A DNA stretch of 27,765 bases from a virus, in IMG/VR virus record IMGVR_UViG_3300008105_000021, positions 1 through 27,765 of that record. The stretch is one strand, 5' to 3'. Below the pieces are notes generated by a model. That model was given only the letters and a program-made list of their open reading frames with translations, made no database searches and had not been told where the DNA came from. Each line of letters opens with the position of its first letter. Position 1 is the stretch's first letter. A program made the translations under genes and the position numbers. Below are positions 14,780 to 23,006 of the stretch, piece after piece.

Positions 14780-17070
14780 GTGAGGAGGTGGGAGATTTGG
14801 GTGGGAGGGAGGCGGGCGGGGACGCCCGCCCAACCGGTGTTGCCCGCCCCACCGGTGCCCGGCCCACTGATGCCTGGCCCGGAGGTTCGGGGTGCCCAGG
14901 GGAGGCGGGCGGGGACGCCCGCCCCACCGGGGACGCCCGCCCCACCGAGGCCCGGCCGCCCCACGCGGAGCGTGGGGGTACCCGGATGCTGGCGAGGGCG
15001 GCGGGGAGGTGTGCGCGAACCAACCCGAGGGCCGTGGCGCAGGTGCTTCAGGGGGTGGCCAACGTGCTGCGCCCTGCGCCGGATGTCAAGCCCGCCGACT
15101 GGGCAGCGGCGAATATCAGTATGCCCCCAGAAGTCACCCAGCGGCCTGGGCCGGTCAACGTCGATATCAAGCCGTGGGGGCGGGCCGTGCTCAACGTTCG
15201 CGCCGACAACCCCGGCAAAAAAGGGGCGATCGGGATCAAGCCCGCACAGATCGGGTACACCACCGCCAAACTGCTGCAACTGATGGCCGGCGTCGCCCTC
15301 CAGCCAGGACCCGCGCTCTACCTCATCAGCGACCGGGATCAGGCGAGTTTCTATGGCAGCGACGTCTTCATGGCCGTGGCAATGGCCACCCCCTCGCTCC
15401 GCGAACGCTTCTACCGCGATGCCGGCGCTCGCGCGGCGAGCGTCAAAGATGACCAGACGCAGCGCGAACTGCTGAGCCAGAAGCCGTACAAAGGGGGGCG
15501 CGTTGACTTCGTCGGGGCCGGCTCCGTCGCCAAGGTCTCCAGCCGCACCTACCGCGACGTCTACATCGACGAGTACGAGACCTTCCAGGACAACTGGCCA
15601 ACCGATAAGGCCGGTGATGGGTGGACCTTCGCGCACGGGCGCACACGCATGGTCGCTGCCAGCGCGTGGATCGAGACGTGGTCGCACCCGCGCCGCAAGG
15701 GGGAAGGGATCGACAAACTCTACCACGAGCAGAGCGACCAGCGGCACTGGACGTTCTGCTGCCCGCACGCCGAGTGCCGCAAACGCTTTGCCCCGCGCTG
15801 GAAGATGGTCCGCTATGCCGTGCGCGGCGTCGGGCCTGGCGGGGACGCGACCGAAGAAGGAACAATCGACCCGGCGACGGCACGCCTGCACTGCCCCCAC
15901 TGCGACCGCATTATCACCGACGCCGACCGGGCGCGTGAGGTGTGGGCCAAGGGTGCCCGTGTGCCCGGTGAAGGGTCCGGCGCGCTCGTCAGCGAGCTGG
16001 AGCCGGCCAAGGCCGCCACGCGCGAGTACGTGGGCCTGTGGATACACGCACTGTGCGACCCGGACGTTACGGTCGTGGGCCTGGCGATGGGGTGGGCGAG
16101 CAAAAAAAGCGTCGCCGAACGCATGGCCTACATGAACGTGATGATCGGCGAGGGGTTCGAGGAGAGCGGCAGCGACATCACCCCCGAGGTGCTCAGCAAG
16201 ATCATCGCCACCGCCGAGCGCGTCAGCGTGCCCGGTGGGCCGATGGGGTGCCAATACATGACCGTCGGCGTCGACGTGCAGGCCCCCGAGGCCAACCCGA
16301 CCCTCTACGTCAAGGCGACGGCGTGGTCGGTGTCGGGGATGGGGTTCACCGTCGGCCTGGTCAAACTGCGCGGGTGGGCACAGCTCCACCGCTACTTGAG
16401 TGAACTGACCGTGCCGCTGGATGACCCCGCCGAGCGCGGGCTCGATAGGCCCGTGCTCACCGCCCACCTGTGCGCGATCGACTGCGGCTACCTGACCGGG
16501 CAGGTGCTGGACTTTTGCCGCACTCCGATCGTGCACGCCACCGGGCACCACCGGATCAAACTCCTGCCCGTGCGCTTCGCCGCGCACGTCAAGAGCACAC
16601 TCCCGGCCGTCATGCCCAGCGAGGGCAAACGCACCGACCCGCGCAGGCCGCACCTGGGGCCGCTGCCATTGTGGGAACTGCACCGGCACACGTGGGTGGG
16701 CAGGACGATCAGCAGGATGCAAAACGGCGCGGAGGCGATCATCTGCGCCGTGCCCGAGGATTATGCCGCGCACGCGACGGCCAACGTCCTCATGCCCGTC
16801 GAGGATGAGCATGGGTGGAACAGCGCCCGCATGGAGTGGGGGAAAATCAAGGGGCGGCGCGATGACTGGATGATGGCCGGGGTCTATGCCGAGGCGGGGG
16901 CCGCGCTGGATGATGACCTGCGGCTGGACCGGCTGTATGAACTGGGGGCAAGCGGGGTGCTGAGCAGGGTGGAACGCCCGGTTGAGGACCGAAGGGGTGG
17001 AGATGGTGGGTTTGGCGGGGTAGGTGGTGGGGGTTGGGATGTTGGGGGGGGGGGGTGGTTGGGGGGGTAG
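14776..17070 (+). CDS. Terminase large subunit, GpA family
   Basis: The 764-residue product is a GpA-type packaging ATPase and nuclease. The ATPase has an atypical Walker A (GIKPAQIGYTTAK, from about 153; lambda gpA is also atypical) and Walker B VYIDEYE (about 262-268). Two zinc-knuckle-like pairs follow (CCPHAEC near 328-334, HCPHC near 372-377). The nuclease half begins around TVGVDVQ (about 496-502). The GTG at 14776 overlaps the small subunit stop, but residues 1-70 are almost wholly encoded by A, B and C repeats. An ATG at 14986, preceded by GGGGG of a family C unit, gives a 694-residue protein closer to lambda gpA in alignment and may be the true start. The C-terminus is a Gly-rich tail. 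Confidence 0.9.
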   Translation: MSEEVGDLGGREAGGDARPTGVARPTGARPTDAWPGGSGCPGEAGGDARPTGDARPTEARPPHAERGGTRMLARAAGRCARTNPRAVAQVLQGVANVLRPAPDVKPADWAAANISMPPEVTQRPGPVNVDIKPWGRAVLNVRADNPGKKGAIGIKPAQIGYTTAKLLQLMAGVALQPGPALYLISDRDQASFYGSDVFMAVAMATPSLRERFYRDAGARAASVKDDQTQRELLSQKPYKGGRVDFVGAGSVAKVSSRTYRDVYIDEYETFQDNWPTDKAGDGWTFAHGRTRMVAASAWIETWSHPRRKGEGIDKLYHEQSDQRHWTFCCPHAECRKRFAPRWKMVRYAVRGVGPGGDATEEGTIDPATARLHCPHCDRIITDADRAREVWAKGARVPGEGSGALVSELEPAKAATREYVGLWIHALCDPDVTVVGLAMGWASKKSVAERMAYMNVMIGEGFEESGSDITPEVLSKIIATAERVSVPGGPMGCQYMTVGVDVQAPEANPTLYVKATAWSVSGMGFTVGLVKLRGWAQLHRYLSELTVPLDDPAERGLDRPVLTAHLCAIDCGYLTGQVLDFCRTPIVHATGHHRIKLLPVRFAAHVKSTLPAVMPSEGKRTDPRRPHLGPLPLWELHRHTWVGRTISRMQNGAEAIICAVPEDYAAHATANVLMPVEDEHGWNSARMEWGKIKGRRDDWMMAGVYAEAGAALDDDLRLDRLYELGASGVLSRVERPVEDRRGGDGGFGGVGGGGWDVGGGGWLGG
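14811..14983 (+). repeat. Repeat cluster A-B-A-C at the terminase start
   Basis: Family A at 14811-14835, partials, B at 14876-14897, A at 14904-14928, a half unit, and C at 14959-14983. The cluster is open in the terminase frame. The G-run of C lies eight bases before the ATG at 14986. Confidence 0.9.
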
Positions 17071-17076
17071 GGGGAT

Positions 17077-17101
17077 GGCGGGCGGGGACGCCCGCCCCAC
17101 C
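17077..17101 (+). repeat. Family A hairpin
   Basis: Perfect unit seven bases after the terminase stop, following a G-rich tract. Confidence 0.95.
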
Positions 17102-17123
17102 AGTGGGCGTACCCGGAAAAGGT

Positions 17124-17155
17124 GCGCGCAGGGATAGTGGATTCGGTCGATGGGT
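17124..17155 (+). promoter_or_regulatory. Element D, copy 2 (gene leader)
   Basis: GCGCGCAGG plus the core GATAGTGGATTCGGTCGATG at 17133-17152, preceded by CCCGGAAAAGG as in copy 4. The core ATG is followed 12 bases later by the ATG at 17162. Confidence 0.7.
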
Positions 17156-17161
17156 GGGGAT

Positions 17162-17386
17162 ATGCCCCCTGATGCGCCCGAGGCTGGTTCGCCCGTTACC
17201 TCTGCTGAGGTTGCGCAGGCGCTGCGCGGGGCGGTGAAGGTCAAGAGGTATCAGGCCGGGGACGTGCTCGTCGAGAGGCCGAGTGTTGGTGAACTCATTG
17301 ACCTACAGCGCGAGGTCAAGGCTGATGAGGCGCAAAAGAGCAGGGATGGTGGGATGTATGTGGGGTTGGAGTTTGGGAGTGGGTGA
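17162..17386 (+). CDS. Head-tail joining protein, gpW-like
   Basis: The 74-residue product lies between large terminase and portal, exactly where lambda W lies. The pattern (a first helix TSAEVAQALRGAV, a short hairpin KVKRYQAGDVLVERPS, a second helix VGELIDLQREVKADEAQKS) matches the helix-hairpin-helix gpW fold by eye. The protein would sit at the portal and prepare the head for tail joining. The start could be the ATG at 17150 (adds MGGD) within element D; 17162 is chosen as the later ATG shared by the D-led genes. The call relies mainly on position and length. Confidence 0.65.
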   Translation: MPPDAPEAGSPVTSAEVAQALRGAVKVKRYQAGDVLVERPSVGELIDLQREVKADEAQKSRDGGMYVGLEFGSG

Positions 17387-17393
17387 GGGGAAG

Positions 17394-17525
17394 CCCCACG
17401 CGGAGCGTGGGGGTACCCGGAAAGCGGGCGGGGACCCACGCGGAGCGTGGGGGTACCCAGGAGGGAGGCGGGCGGGGACGCCCGCCCCACCAGGACGCCC
17501 GCCCCACCTGGACGCCCGCCCCACC
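17394..17525 (+). repeat. Repeat cluster C, A/C hybrid, A, half units
   Basis: Family C at 17394-17418. At 17422-17458 the 5' half of A (GCGGGCGGGGAC) joins directly to a full C unit. Full A at 17467-17491, then two A half units to 17525. The hybrid shows that the families recombine. Confidence 0.9.
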
Positions 17526-17556
17526 GAGATATGCACCACTGATTAGAGGGTGATAC

Positions 17557-19254
17557 ATGGCCAACAGACTGACGAATATCTTGCGATCGACGGCGGCGGC
17601 GGCGGCTGGTGCGCTGGCGTATATCGCCGGCAAGCGCGACCGGACGGACGCCGACTGGTGGCCGCGCAACACCGGGCCGAACGCGATGGCCGATGAGACG
17701 CTCGACCAGGTGCGGGCGCGCGTCAGTTACCTCATCGACAACGATGAGCACTTCCGCAACGCCGCACGCATCATCGCCAACAACGTCTGCGGGACCGTGC
17801 CCGAGCCGGCTACGCCGAGCGCGGACCTGAACGACTGGCTGGAAAAAGAGTTCCGCCTCTTCTCCTCCGCCGTTGACCCCGCACGCACGATGAGCCTGGT
17901 CGATTCGCAGGACCTGTTCATCAAAGAGATGTTCCGGTATGGGGAGGTGCTGCGCGTCGAGGCGATCGCCCCGCCGATCGGGACGCAGCCCGCCGGGCCG
18001 AGCGTTGAACTCGTCTGTGCTCTGCGCATCCCCCTGGACCTCGGGGGTGGGGCCGGGTCGAGCGCCTACATCGAACGCCGCGCGCCCAACGGGAATGTCG
18101 TCCGCCAGGGCGTCGAGCTGGACGCCTACCAGCGGCCCGTTGCCTACTGGGTGCTGCGCGAGCATCCGGGTGATACCAGCCTCGGCGGGATGGGGCTGGG
18201 GTGGCAGAACTTTGACAACTGCACGCGCGTGCCCGTCGACCGTGCGCAACTCTGCTTTACCGCGTGGAAGGCCGGGCAGAACCGTGGCGTGCCCGAGGGC
18301 GTCTCCGCCGTGCTGACCAAACGCCGCGAGGGACGATTCAATAACGCCTCGATGCTCCAGGCCGAGGCCGCGGCGAGCATCGGGCTCTTCTTCACCGGGG
18401 CGGACAGCGATACCATCGTCCCCGCTGTGCAGAAAGAGAAGGGTTCGCAGGCCAACGCGCCGGCACGCGACGGCAACGGGATGGCGATCACGCGCATCTT
18501 GCCGGGGCTGGTCGGGTTCCTGAAAAAAGGGGTCGAGCCGAAACTGCTGCAGGCGAACCTGCCGGGGCCGGGGTTTGCGCCGACCACCGAGGTGCTCCTG
18601 CGCCGCATCGCCGCTGGCCTGGGCGTGAGTTACTCCGTCCTGGCACGCGACTACACGCGGGCGAACTTCAGCGCCACGCGGGCTGAAAGCCTCGAGGACC
18701 GCAAGGGGTACAGCAAACTGCAGCAGATGGTCTGGGAGAAGCACACAAGGCCTCTCTACCGCCTCTGGCTGCGCTGGATGATCGCCGCCGGGAAAATCCC
18801 CGCCAGCATCACCGCCGAGGTCGAGCAGGCCGAGCAAGGATCGGCACGCGTTATCGAACTTTGGACGCCGAGGCTGGCGGAAATCTACGCGCGAGAGCCC
18901 GAGATGATCCTCGCCGCCGAGCCGATCCACGGCGGGTGGGAGTGGGTCAACCCGCTGCAAGAGGCCAAGGCAACCGAGACGGAACTCTCGATCGGGGCGA
19001 TCAGCCCGCAGATGGTCTGCGCGGGGAAAGGTCGGAGGCTGACGGACGTCTTCCGCCAACGCCTCAACGCCGAGATCAAGTGGAACGCGATGCGGGCTGA
19101 ACTTGGGTTGCCCCCCGCTCCGATGCCGGGGAGTGTGGTGGCGTCGGCTGCGCCGGGGGGTGGTGTGGGTGGTGTCGATACGCAGATTGTGGACCAAAGC
19201 GGGCAAGACCCGCAACAGCCGGGGGATGTGGTTGATCCGGCTGAGGCGGCGTAG
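17557..19254 (+). CDS. Portal protein, lambda gpB family
   Basis: The 565-residue product is a lambda-type portal. Family marks are WWPRNTGPNAMADETLDQVRA-like N-terminal text (residues 28-50), RNAARIIANNVCGT, an MFRYGEVLRVE block near 125-135, VPVDRAQLCFTAWKAGQNRGVPEG and the C-terminal SYSVLARDYTRANFSATRAESLEDRKGY. It should form the dodecameric ring through which DNA enters. The ATG at 17557 has GAGGG about eight bases upstream. It lies between the gpW-like gene and the protease-capsid gene, as in lambda. The last 40 residues are Gly/Pro-rich and variable. Confidence 0.93.
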   Translation: MANRLTNILRSTAAAAAGALAYIAGKRDRTDADWWPRNTGPNAMADETLDQVRARVSYLIDNDEHFRNAARIIANNVCGTVPEPATPSADLNDWLEKEFRLFSSAVDPARTMSLVDSQDLFIKEMFRYGEVLRVEAIAPPIGTQPAGPSVELVCALRIPLDLGGGAGSSAYIERRAPNGNVVRQGVELDAYQRPVAYWVLREHPGDTSLGGMGLGWQNFDNCTRVPVDRAQLCFTAWKAGQNRGVPEGVSAVLTKRREGRFNNASMLQAEAAASIGLFFTGADSDTIVPAVQKEKGSQANAPARDGNGMAITRILPGLVGFLKKGVEPKLLQANLPGPGFAPTTEVLLRRIAAGLGVSYSVLARDYTRANFSATRAESLEDRKGYSKLQQMVWEKHTRPLYRLWLRWMIAAGKIPASITAEVEQAEQGSARVIELWTPRLAEIYAREPEMILAAEPIHGGWEWVNPLQEAKATETELSIGAISPQMVCAGKGRRLTDVFRQRLNAEIKWNAMRAELGLPPAPMPGSVVASAAPGGGVGGVDTQIVDQSGQDPQQPGDVVDPAEAA

Positions 19255-19257
19255 GGA

Positions 19258-19282
19258 GGCGGGCGGGGACGCCCGCCCCACC
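19258..19282 (+). repeat. Family A hairpin
   Basis: Perfect unit four bases after the portal stop and 25 bases before the next start. Confidence 0.95.
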
Positions 19283-19307
19283 CAAAGGCAGAAAGAGTGC
19301 GAGAACT

Positions 19308-22148
19308 ATGATTCATGCGCTACAAGAGTTTGCTGGGTTGCCTTGGGCGATGATGCCCGTGCGGCTTGCTGCGCTGGCTGAAGGGTTGGTGCGGTTGGTG
19401 GTGGATCAGAGGGGGTTGGGGGGCGAGGCGTTCACCACGCGGAGCGTGGTGGTACCCGATGCGCCCGGCCTGGAAGTCCGGGGTGGCCGGGAGGCGGGCG
19501 GGGACGCCCGCCCCACCTTTGGGGGGGAGGCCCGTACACGAGAGGCGGGCGGGGACGCCCGCCCCACCGTTGTGGGGGCTGCTGCTGCTGGTACTGGTGG
19601 GGCTTCGCGGCATGGGATCGCGCAGCGGCAGGGTGGGCTCGCTGTAATCTCCGTCGGGGGGGTGATCCTTGGATCGGACCCGTGGTGGGCGCGGTTTGAC
19701 CCGATGGGGTTTACCAACACCGGGACGCTGGCGGCGACGCTTGGCGAACTGCGGGCGGACCCGTCGGTGCGCGGGGTGCTGCTGCAGGTCGATTCGCCAG
19801 GTGGCTCCGTTGCTGGCGTCGCCGAGGCGCACAGCGCCGTGTCTGACCTCGTTGCCGCCGGAAAACCCGTGCACGTACACGCCGGGAACCTGATGGCCTC
19901 GGCCGCCTACTGGATCGCCTCGGCAGCGTCGGCGATCACCGTGGGGAGGTCGGCCTCCGTCGGCTCCATCGGCGTCTACACCGTCGTCTATGACTACTCG
20001 GCGAACCTGGCTAAGTACGGGATCACCGCCCACCTGGTCAAGGCCGGACGCGACAAAGGGGCCGGGCAGGGGGACGTGCCGGTAACCGCCGAGCAGCTCG
20101 CCGTGATCCAACGCGAGATCGACGGCATCTACTCCGTCTTCACCGCCGACGTAGGAAAGGCCAGGAAGATGACCGCGCAGGACGTGGCGGCCAGCGCGAC
20201 AGGGGAAGTCTTTGTCGGCGGGGAGGCCGTCAAGAGGAAACTGGCCGATCGGGTGGCCGATGCGCCGGCGCTGCGGGCGGAACTGGCGGCGAGATTCGGT
20301 GCCGCTGGGCGCGCAGGGATAGTGGATTTAGTCGAAGGACAAACGGGTAAGGGCCGCGATGCAAACAAACCGCCACGGGCCGTGGCAAAGAACGTTGTTG
20401 AAAACAGGAGCAAAGATATGGACACGAAGATTCTGGCGGCGATTGTGGCAGGGCTTGGAACCATCGCCGCGCCGCGCGGGCATGAGGGGGTGAGCGGTGG
20501 GGCCTTTGGGCGGACACTGCATAGCCCGGATGGGGATGATGGGGCTGGTGGAGGCATGGCGGGCGGGGACGCCCGCCCCACCGGGGGTGGTGCTGCTGGC
20601 ACCATCGACGCTGAGGCGATTGCCCAGGGTGTGCTGGCGAAGATCGGGCCGGGGATCAACAAGTTGGTTACCGATGCTGTCAACGCCGCCGCGCCCAGGG
20701 CCGTCGGTGATGCGGTGGCCGCAACGAACAAGGCTCGCGCTGAGCGCGAAAAGGCGATCCGCTCGGCCGGGGCCGGGTTTGCCCACCTTGAAGGTGTGCG
20801 TGAGGCCGTTGAGGCCGCCGTCGCCACCGAGGGGCTGACCGTTGAGGGTGCGCAGCAGAAGATCATCGAGGCCGCCGCCAAGGGGTTGACGCCCGTTGGT
20901 GGGGGTGTCGTCTCCGTCGGTGCCGAGGGCAAGGATAAGCGCCTGGCCGCGATCGGGCTGAGCCTGATGGAGCGGGTGATGGGGTCGAGCAAACTCGACG
21001 CGATCGCCAACGGCGGCGACAAGACAATCGAGGCGGTGAACAAACTCGGCTTTGCGACGCACGCGGACCTGCGGGCGGCTCGGGCCGAGGCCGGGCGGTC
21101 GGACATGAGCCACATGAGCCTGCGCCGCGCCGTGGCTGTTGCCAGCCATGACCGGACGATCCACCATAGCGAGAACGCCGACCGGATCATGGCGAGCCTG
21201 GGCAACCACACCACCAGCGACTTTCCCAACCTGCTCGCCGGCGTCATCAACAAGAGCGTGCTGGCGACGATGACGCTGATCCCGACGACCTTCGAGCAGT
21301 GGTGCTCGATCGGCAGCGCCCAGGACTTCCGCACGCAGAACATCGTCGAGATCGGACCCGGCGGGGACCTGCGCGAGCTGACGCCCGGCGCGACGATCGA
21401 GAACGGGACGATCGACGACCGTGGCACGACGGCACGCGTCAGGACCTTTGGCCGCAAGATCAGCATTACGCGCGAGATGATCGTCAACGACGACGTTGAC
21501 GCCGTCAACCGGATCATCCAGAACTGGGCGAGCACGGCCCGGCTGCTGCCGGAAATCCTGGCGATGAACCTGCTCAAGCGCGGCGCGGCGACGGCCTTCC
21601 CCGGCACCGGCTTCAACTTCCTGAGCGCTACCGGCTCGAGCGGGCACGGCAACCTGGCTACGGGCACGCTGCTCACGATGGACAGCCTCGACGCGCTCTT
21701 CACCCGTCTGCGGTCGATGAAGTGGACCGCTGGCAGCAACAACCGCTACCCGTCGCTGAACTCCGCCGACCTCTTCATGCAGGACATCGGCCTGGTGCTT
21801 GGCGGCGAGAGCCTCCGCAGCAAACTCGCCACGCTGCAGCGGGCGCAGAACGACCCGGACAACGCCACGACCAAGGTCAACATCGTTCAGGGGCAGTTCG
21901 AGTTCCGCACCAGCAAACTGCTGGACACCAAGACCGACGGCTCGGCGAGCAACCAGTTCTACGTCGTCGCCAGCCCATCCGGCGGGCGTGCGCCGATCCG
22001 CGTTACGTTCCTGAACGGCCGCCGCGAGCCGATCTTCAACCCCGTCAACATCGGCTCGATCCTCGGCCAAGAGATCGAGGTGATCTACGACGCCAACGCT
22101 GACTACGAGACGCCCGAGGCGGTTGTGGCAAACCCTGGGACGCTGTAA
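19308..22148 (+). CDS. S49 prohead protease - scaffold - major capsid fusion
   Basis: The 946-residue polyprotein has an N-terminal leader with C, B and A repeats (residues 42-87), then a ClpP-fold S49 protease like lambda gpC. S198 in NLMASAAYW is the likely nucleophile and K250 in GRDKGAG the general base; VLLQVDSPGGSVAG is the oxyanion strand. Residues 370-590 are helical and scaffold-like, with another family A unit at about 417-424. From about 600 (MSLRRAVAVA) to the end is an HK97-fold major capsid protein, with NTLTP-type text replaced here by IVEIGPGGDLRELTPG. Fused protease/capsid genes are known in siphoviruses. An internal ATG at 20418 could give scaffold-capsid alone. The ribosome site at 19308 is weak. 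Confidence 0.9.
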   Translation: MIHALQEFAGLPWAMMPVRLAALAEGLVRLVVDQRGLGGEAFTTRSVVVPDAPGLEVRGGREAGGDARPTFGGEARTREAGGDARPTVVGAAAAGTGGASRHGIAQRQGGLAVISVGGVILGSDPWWARFDPMGFTNTGTLAATLGELRADPSVRGVLLQVDSPGGSVAGVAEAHSAVSDLVAAGKPVHVHAGNLMASAAYWIASAASAITVGRSASVGSIGVYTVVYDYSANLAKYGITAHLVKAGRDKGAGQGDVPVTAEQLAVIQREIDGIYSVFTADVGKARKMTAQDVAASATGEVFVGGEAVKRKLADRVADAPALRAELAARFGAAGRAGIVDLVEGQTGKGRDANKPPRAVAKNVVENRSKDMDTKILAAIVAGLGTIAAPRGHEGVSGGAFGRTLHSPDGDDGAGGGMAGGDARPTGGGAAGTIDAEAIAQGVLAKIGPGINKLVTDAVNAAAPRAVGDAVAATNKARAEREKAIRSAGAGFAHLEGVREAVEAAVATEGLTVEGAQQKIIEAAAKGLTPVGGGVVSVGAEGKDKRLAAIGLSLMERVMGSSKLDAIANGGDKTIEAVNKLGFATHADLRAARAEAGRSDMSHMSLRRAVAVASHDRTIHHSENADRIMASLGNHTTSDFPNLLAGVINKSVLATMTLIPTTFEQWCSIGSAQDFRTQNIVEIGPGGDLRELTPGATIENGTIDDRGTTARVRTFGRKISITREMIVNDDVDAVNRIIQNWASTARLLPEILAMNLLKRGAATAFPGTGFNFLSATGSSGHGNLATGTLLTMDSLDALFTRLRSMKWTAGSNNRYPSLNSADLFMQDIGLVLGGESLRSKLATLQRAQNDPDNATTKVNIVQGQFEFRTSKLLDTKTDGSASNQFYVVASPSGGRAPIRVTFLNGRREPIFNPVNIGSILGQEIEVIYDANADYETPEAVVANPGTL
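19433..19568 (+). repeat. Repeat cluster C-B-A-A in the protease leader
   Basis: Family C at 19433-19457 with arms CACCACGC and GCGTGGTG (compensatory variant), a decayed B at 19467-19488, A at 19493-19517 and 19544-19568. All are coding and in frame; both A units read AGGDARPT. Confidence 0.9.
20309..20338 (+). promoter_or_regulatory. Element D, copy 3 (degenerate, within a gene)
   Basis: GGGCGCGCAGG then GATAGTGGATTTAGTCGAAG at 20318-20337. It lies inside the protease-capsid gene, at the end of the protease part and 80 bases before the internal start at 20418. It lacks the core ATG. Confidence 0.5.
20406..20420 (+). promoter_or_regulatory. Internal ribosome site and ATG for scaffold-capsid
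   Basis: AGGAG at 20406-20410 lies seven bases before an in-frame ATG at 20418 (MDTKILAAIVAG). The product would be 576 residues, scaffold plus capsid without protease. The spacing and strength are better than at the main start 19308. This parallels the in-frame Nu3 start within lambda C. Confidence 0.6.
20558..20582 (+). repeat. Family A hairpin in the scaffold region
   Basis: Perfect unit, coding in frame as MAGGDARPTGG in a Gly-rich linker of the scaffold part. Confidence 0.95.
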
Positions 22149-22172
22149 GAAATATTTTTCTGAGGTGGAGGC

Positions 22173-22205
22173 CCGTCCCGTGCCTTGACTGGCGCGGGAC
22201 GGTTT
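22173..22205 (+). terminator. Hairpin after the capsid gene
   Basis: CCGTCCCG (22173-22180) pairs with CGGGACGG (22195-22202) over 8 bp with a 14-base loop, followed by only TTT. It could be a partial terminator or an mRNA end stabiliser after the highly expressed capsid gene. Confidence 0.4.
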
Positions 22206-22230
22206 GGAAGGGAAAGGTTGGCTTAGGAAA

Positions 22231-22270
22231 GGCGGGCGGGGACGCCCGCCCCACCGACGCCCGCCCCACC
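22231..22270 (+). repeat. Family A hairpin plus half unit
   Basis: Full unit at 22231-22255 and half unit to 22270 in the gap between capsid and decoration genes. Confidence 0.95.
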
Positions 22271-22309
22271 ATTGGCTAGAAATACACGCCTTCAAGGATG
22301 GAGTAGCAC

Positions 22310-22900
22310 ATGAAGAATCAAGTCAAAGATTATGTCGCGTCGCTGACAAGCCCCGTTACTTCTGCGGCCGCGTCCGTAGCGCTGGTCGCTGGAGACTGCG
22401 TGGTGACCGACAGCGGTTACCTTGGCGTGCTCGTTGCCGACACGCCCGTCGGCGGCAGCGGTGTTGCGGACCTGGCGGGGATCTTCCGGCTCGCCAAGGC
22501 GGCCGGCGCGAGCATGTTTCTGAGGCAGCGCGTCTATTGGGACAACGTCAACAGGCGTGTGACGACGGCACGCCCTGCGGGGGCGGTCAACTACGTGATG
22601 GTCGTTGAGATTGGCCCCGCTGCGGCCGACACGCAGGTTACCGTGCGGCTGCTGCCCCCGCTTTCTCTGGGTGCCTACGCCGTTCAGGCAGTCGGAAACG
22701 CCTCTGGTGCTGGGCTGACGATTGACACTGGCCTTGGGTTTATACCCACGGCCGTCGTTCCGTTCAGCCGGGACACTGCCGGGATCGTGCGCGTAACCAC
22801 CAGCATCGCCTACCTCAGCGGCGGCAACTCGGGACAGGTTACGCTCGTGACGGGCGCTGGTGCGGGCACCGACGTTCACACGCTGATTGTGTATCCATGA
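22310..22900 (+). CDS. DUF2190 capsid decoration-like protein
   Basis: The 196-residue product matches DUF2190 by pattern in its first half: VALVAGDCVVTDSGYLGVLV, then GVADLAGIFRLAKAAGASM and RQRVYWDNVNRRVTTA. Proteins of this family follow the major capsid gene in many phages and are thought to bind the capsid surface, like lambda gpD. The second half (120-196) is an extra beta-rich part. The ATG at 22310 has GGAG six bases upstream. A strong hairpin follows the stop. Confidence 0.8.
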   Translation: MKNQVKDYVASLTSPVTSAAASVALVAGDCVVTDSGYLGVLVADTPVGGSGVADLAGIFRLAKAAGASMFLRQRVYWDNVNRRVTTARPAGAVNYVMVVEIGPAAADTQVTVRLLPPLSLGAYAVQAVGNASGAGLTIDTGLGFIPTAVVPFSRDTAGIVRVTTSIAYLSGGNSGQVTLVTGAGAGTDVHTLIVYP

Positions 22901-22937
22901 GTGGGCCAGGCCCGCTTGTTGCAAGCCAAGACGCACG

Positions 22938-22985
22938 CCGACGGGCATAGTCGCACGGACGCGGCCGTGCCCGTCGGTTTGTTTG
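22938..22985 (+). terminator. Strong hairpin with T-rich tail after the decoration gene
   Basis: CCGACGGGCA (22938-22947) pairs perfectly with TGCCCGTCGG (22968-22977) over 10 bp, and the loop holds CACGG and CCGTG that can also pair. TTTGTTTG follows. The T tract is broken, so it may reduce rather than stop transcription into the tail genes. Confidence 0.45.
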
Positions 22986-23006
22986 AGGACGTAATCGGAG
23001 GAACGC

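Noticed and set aside
14593-17244. Long open frame on the - strand (883 codons), with others at 3600-4946, 6121-7890, 17251-19281 and 20328-22295
   Set aside because: They are antisense to well-identified phage genes, are Arg/Pro/His-rich, and arise from high GC in third codon positions. No family is recognisable in them.
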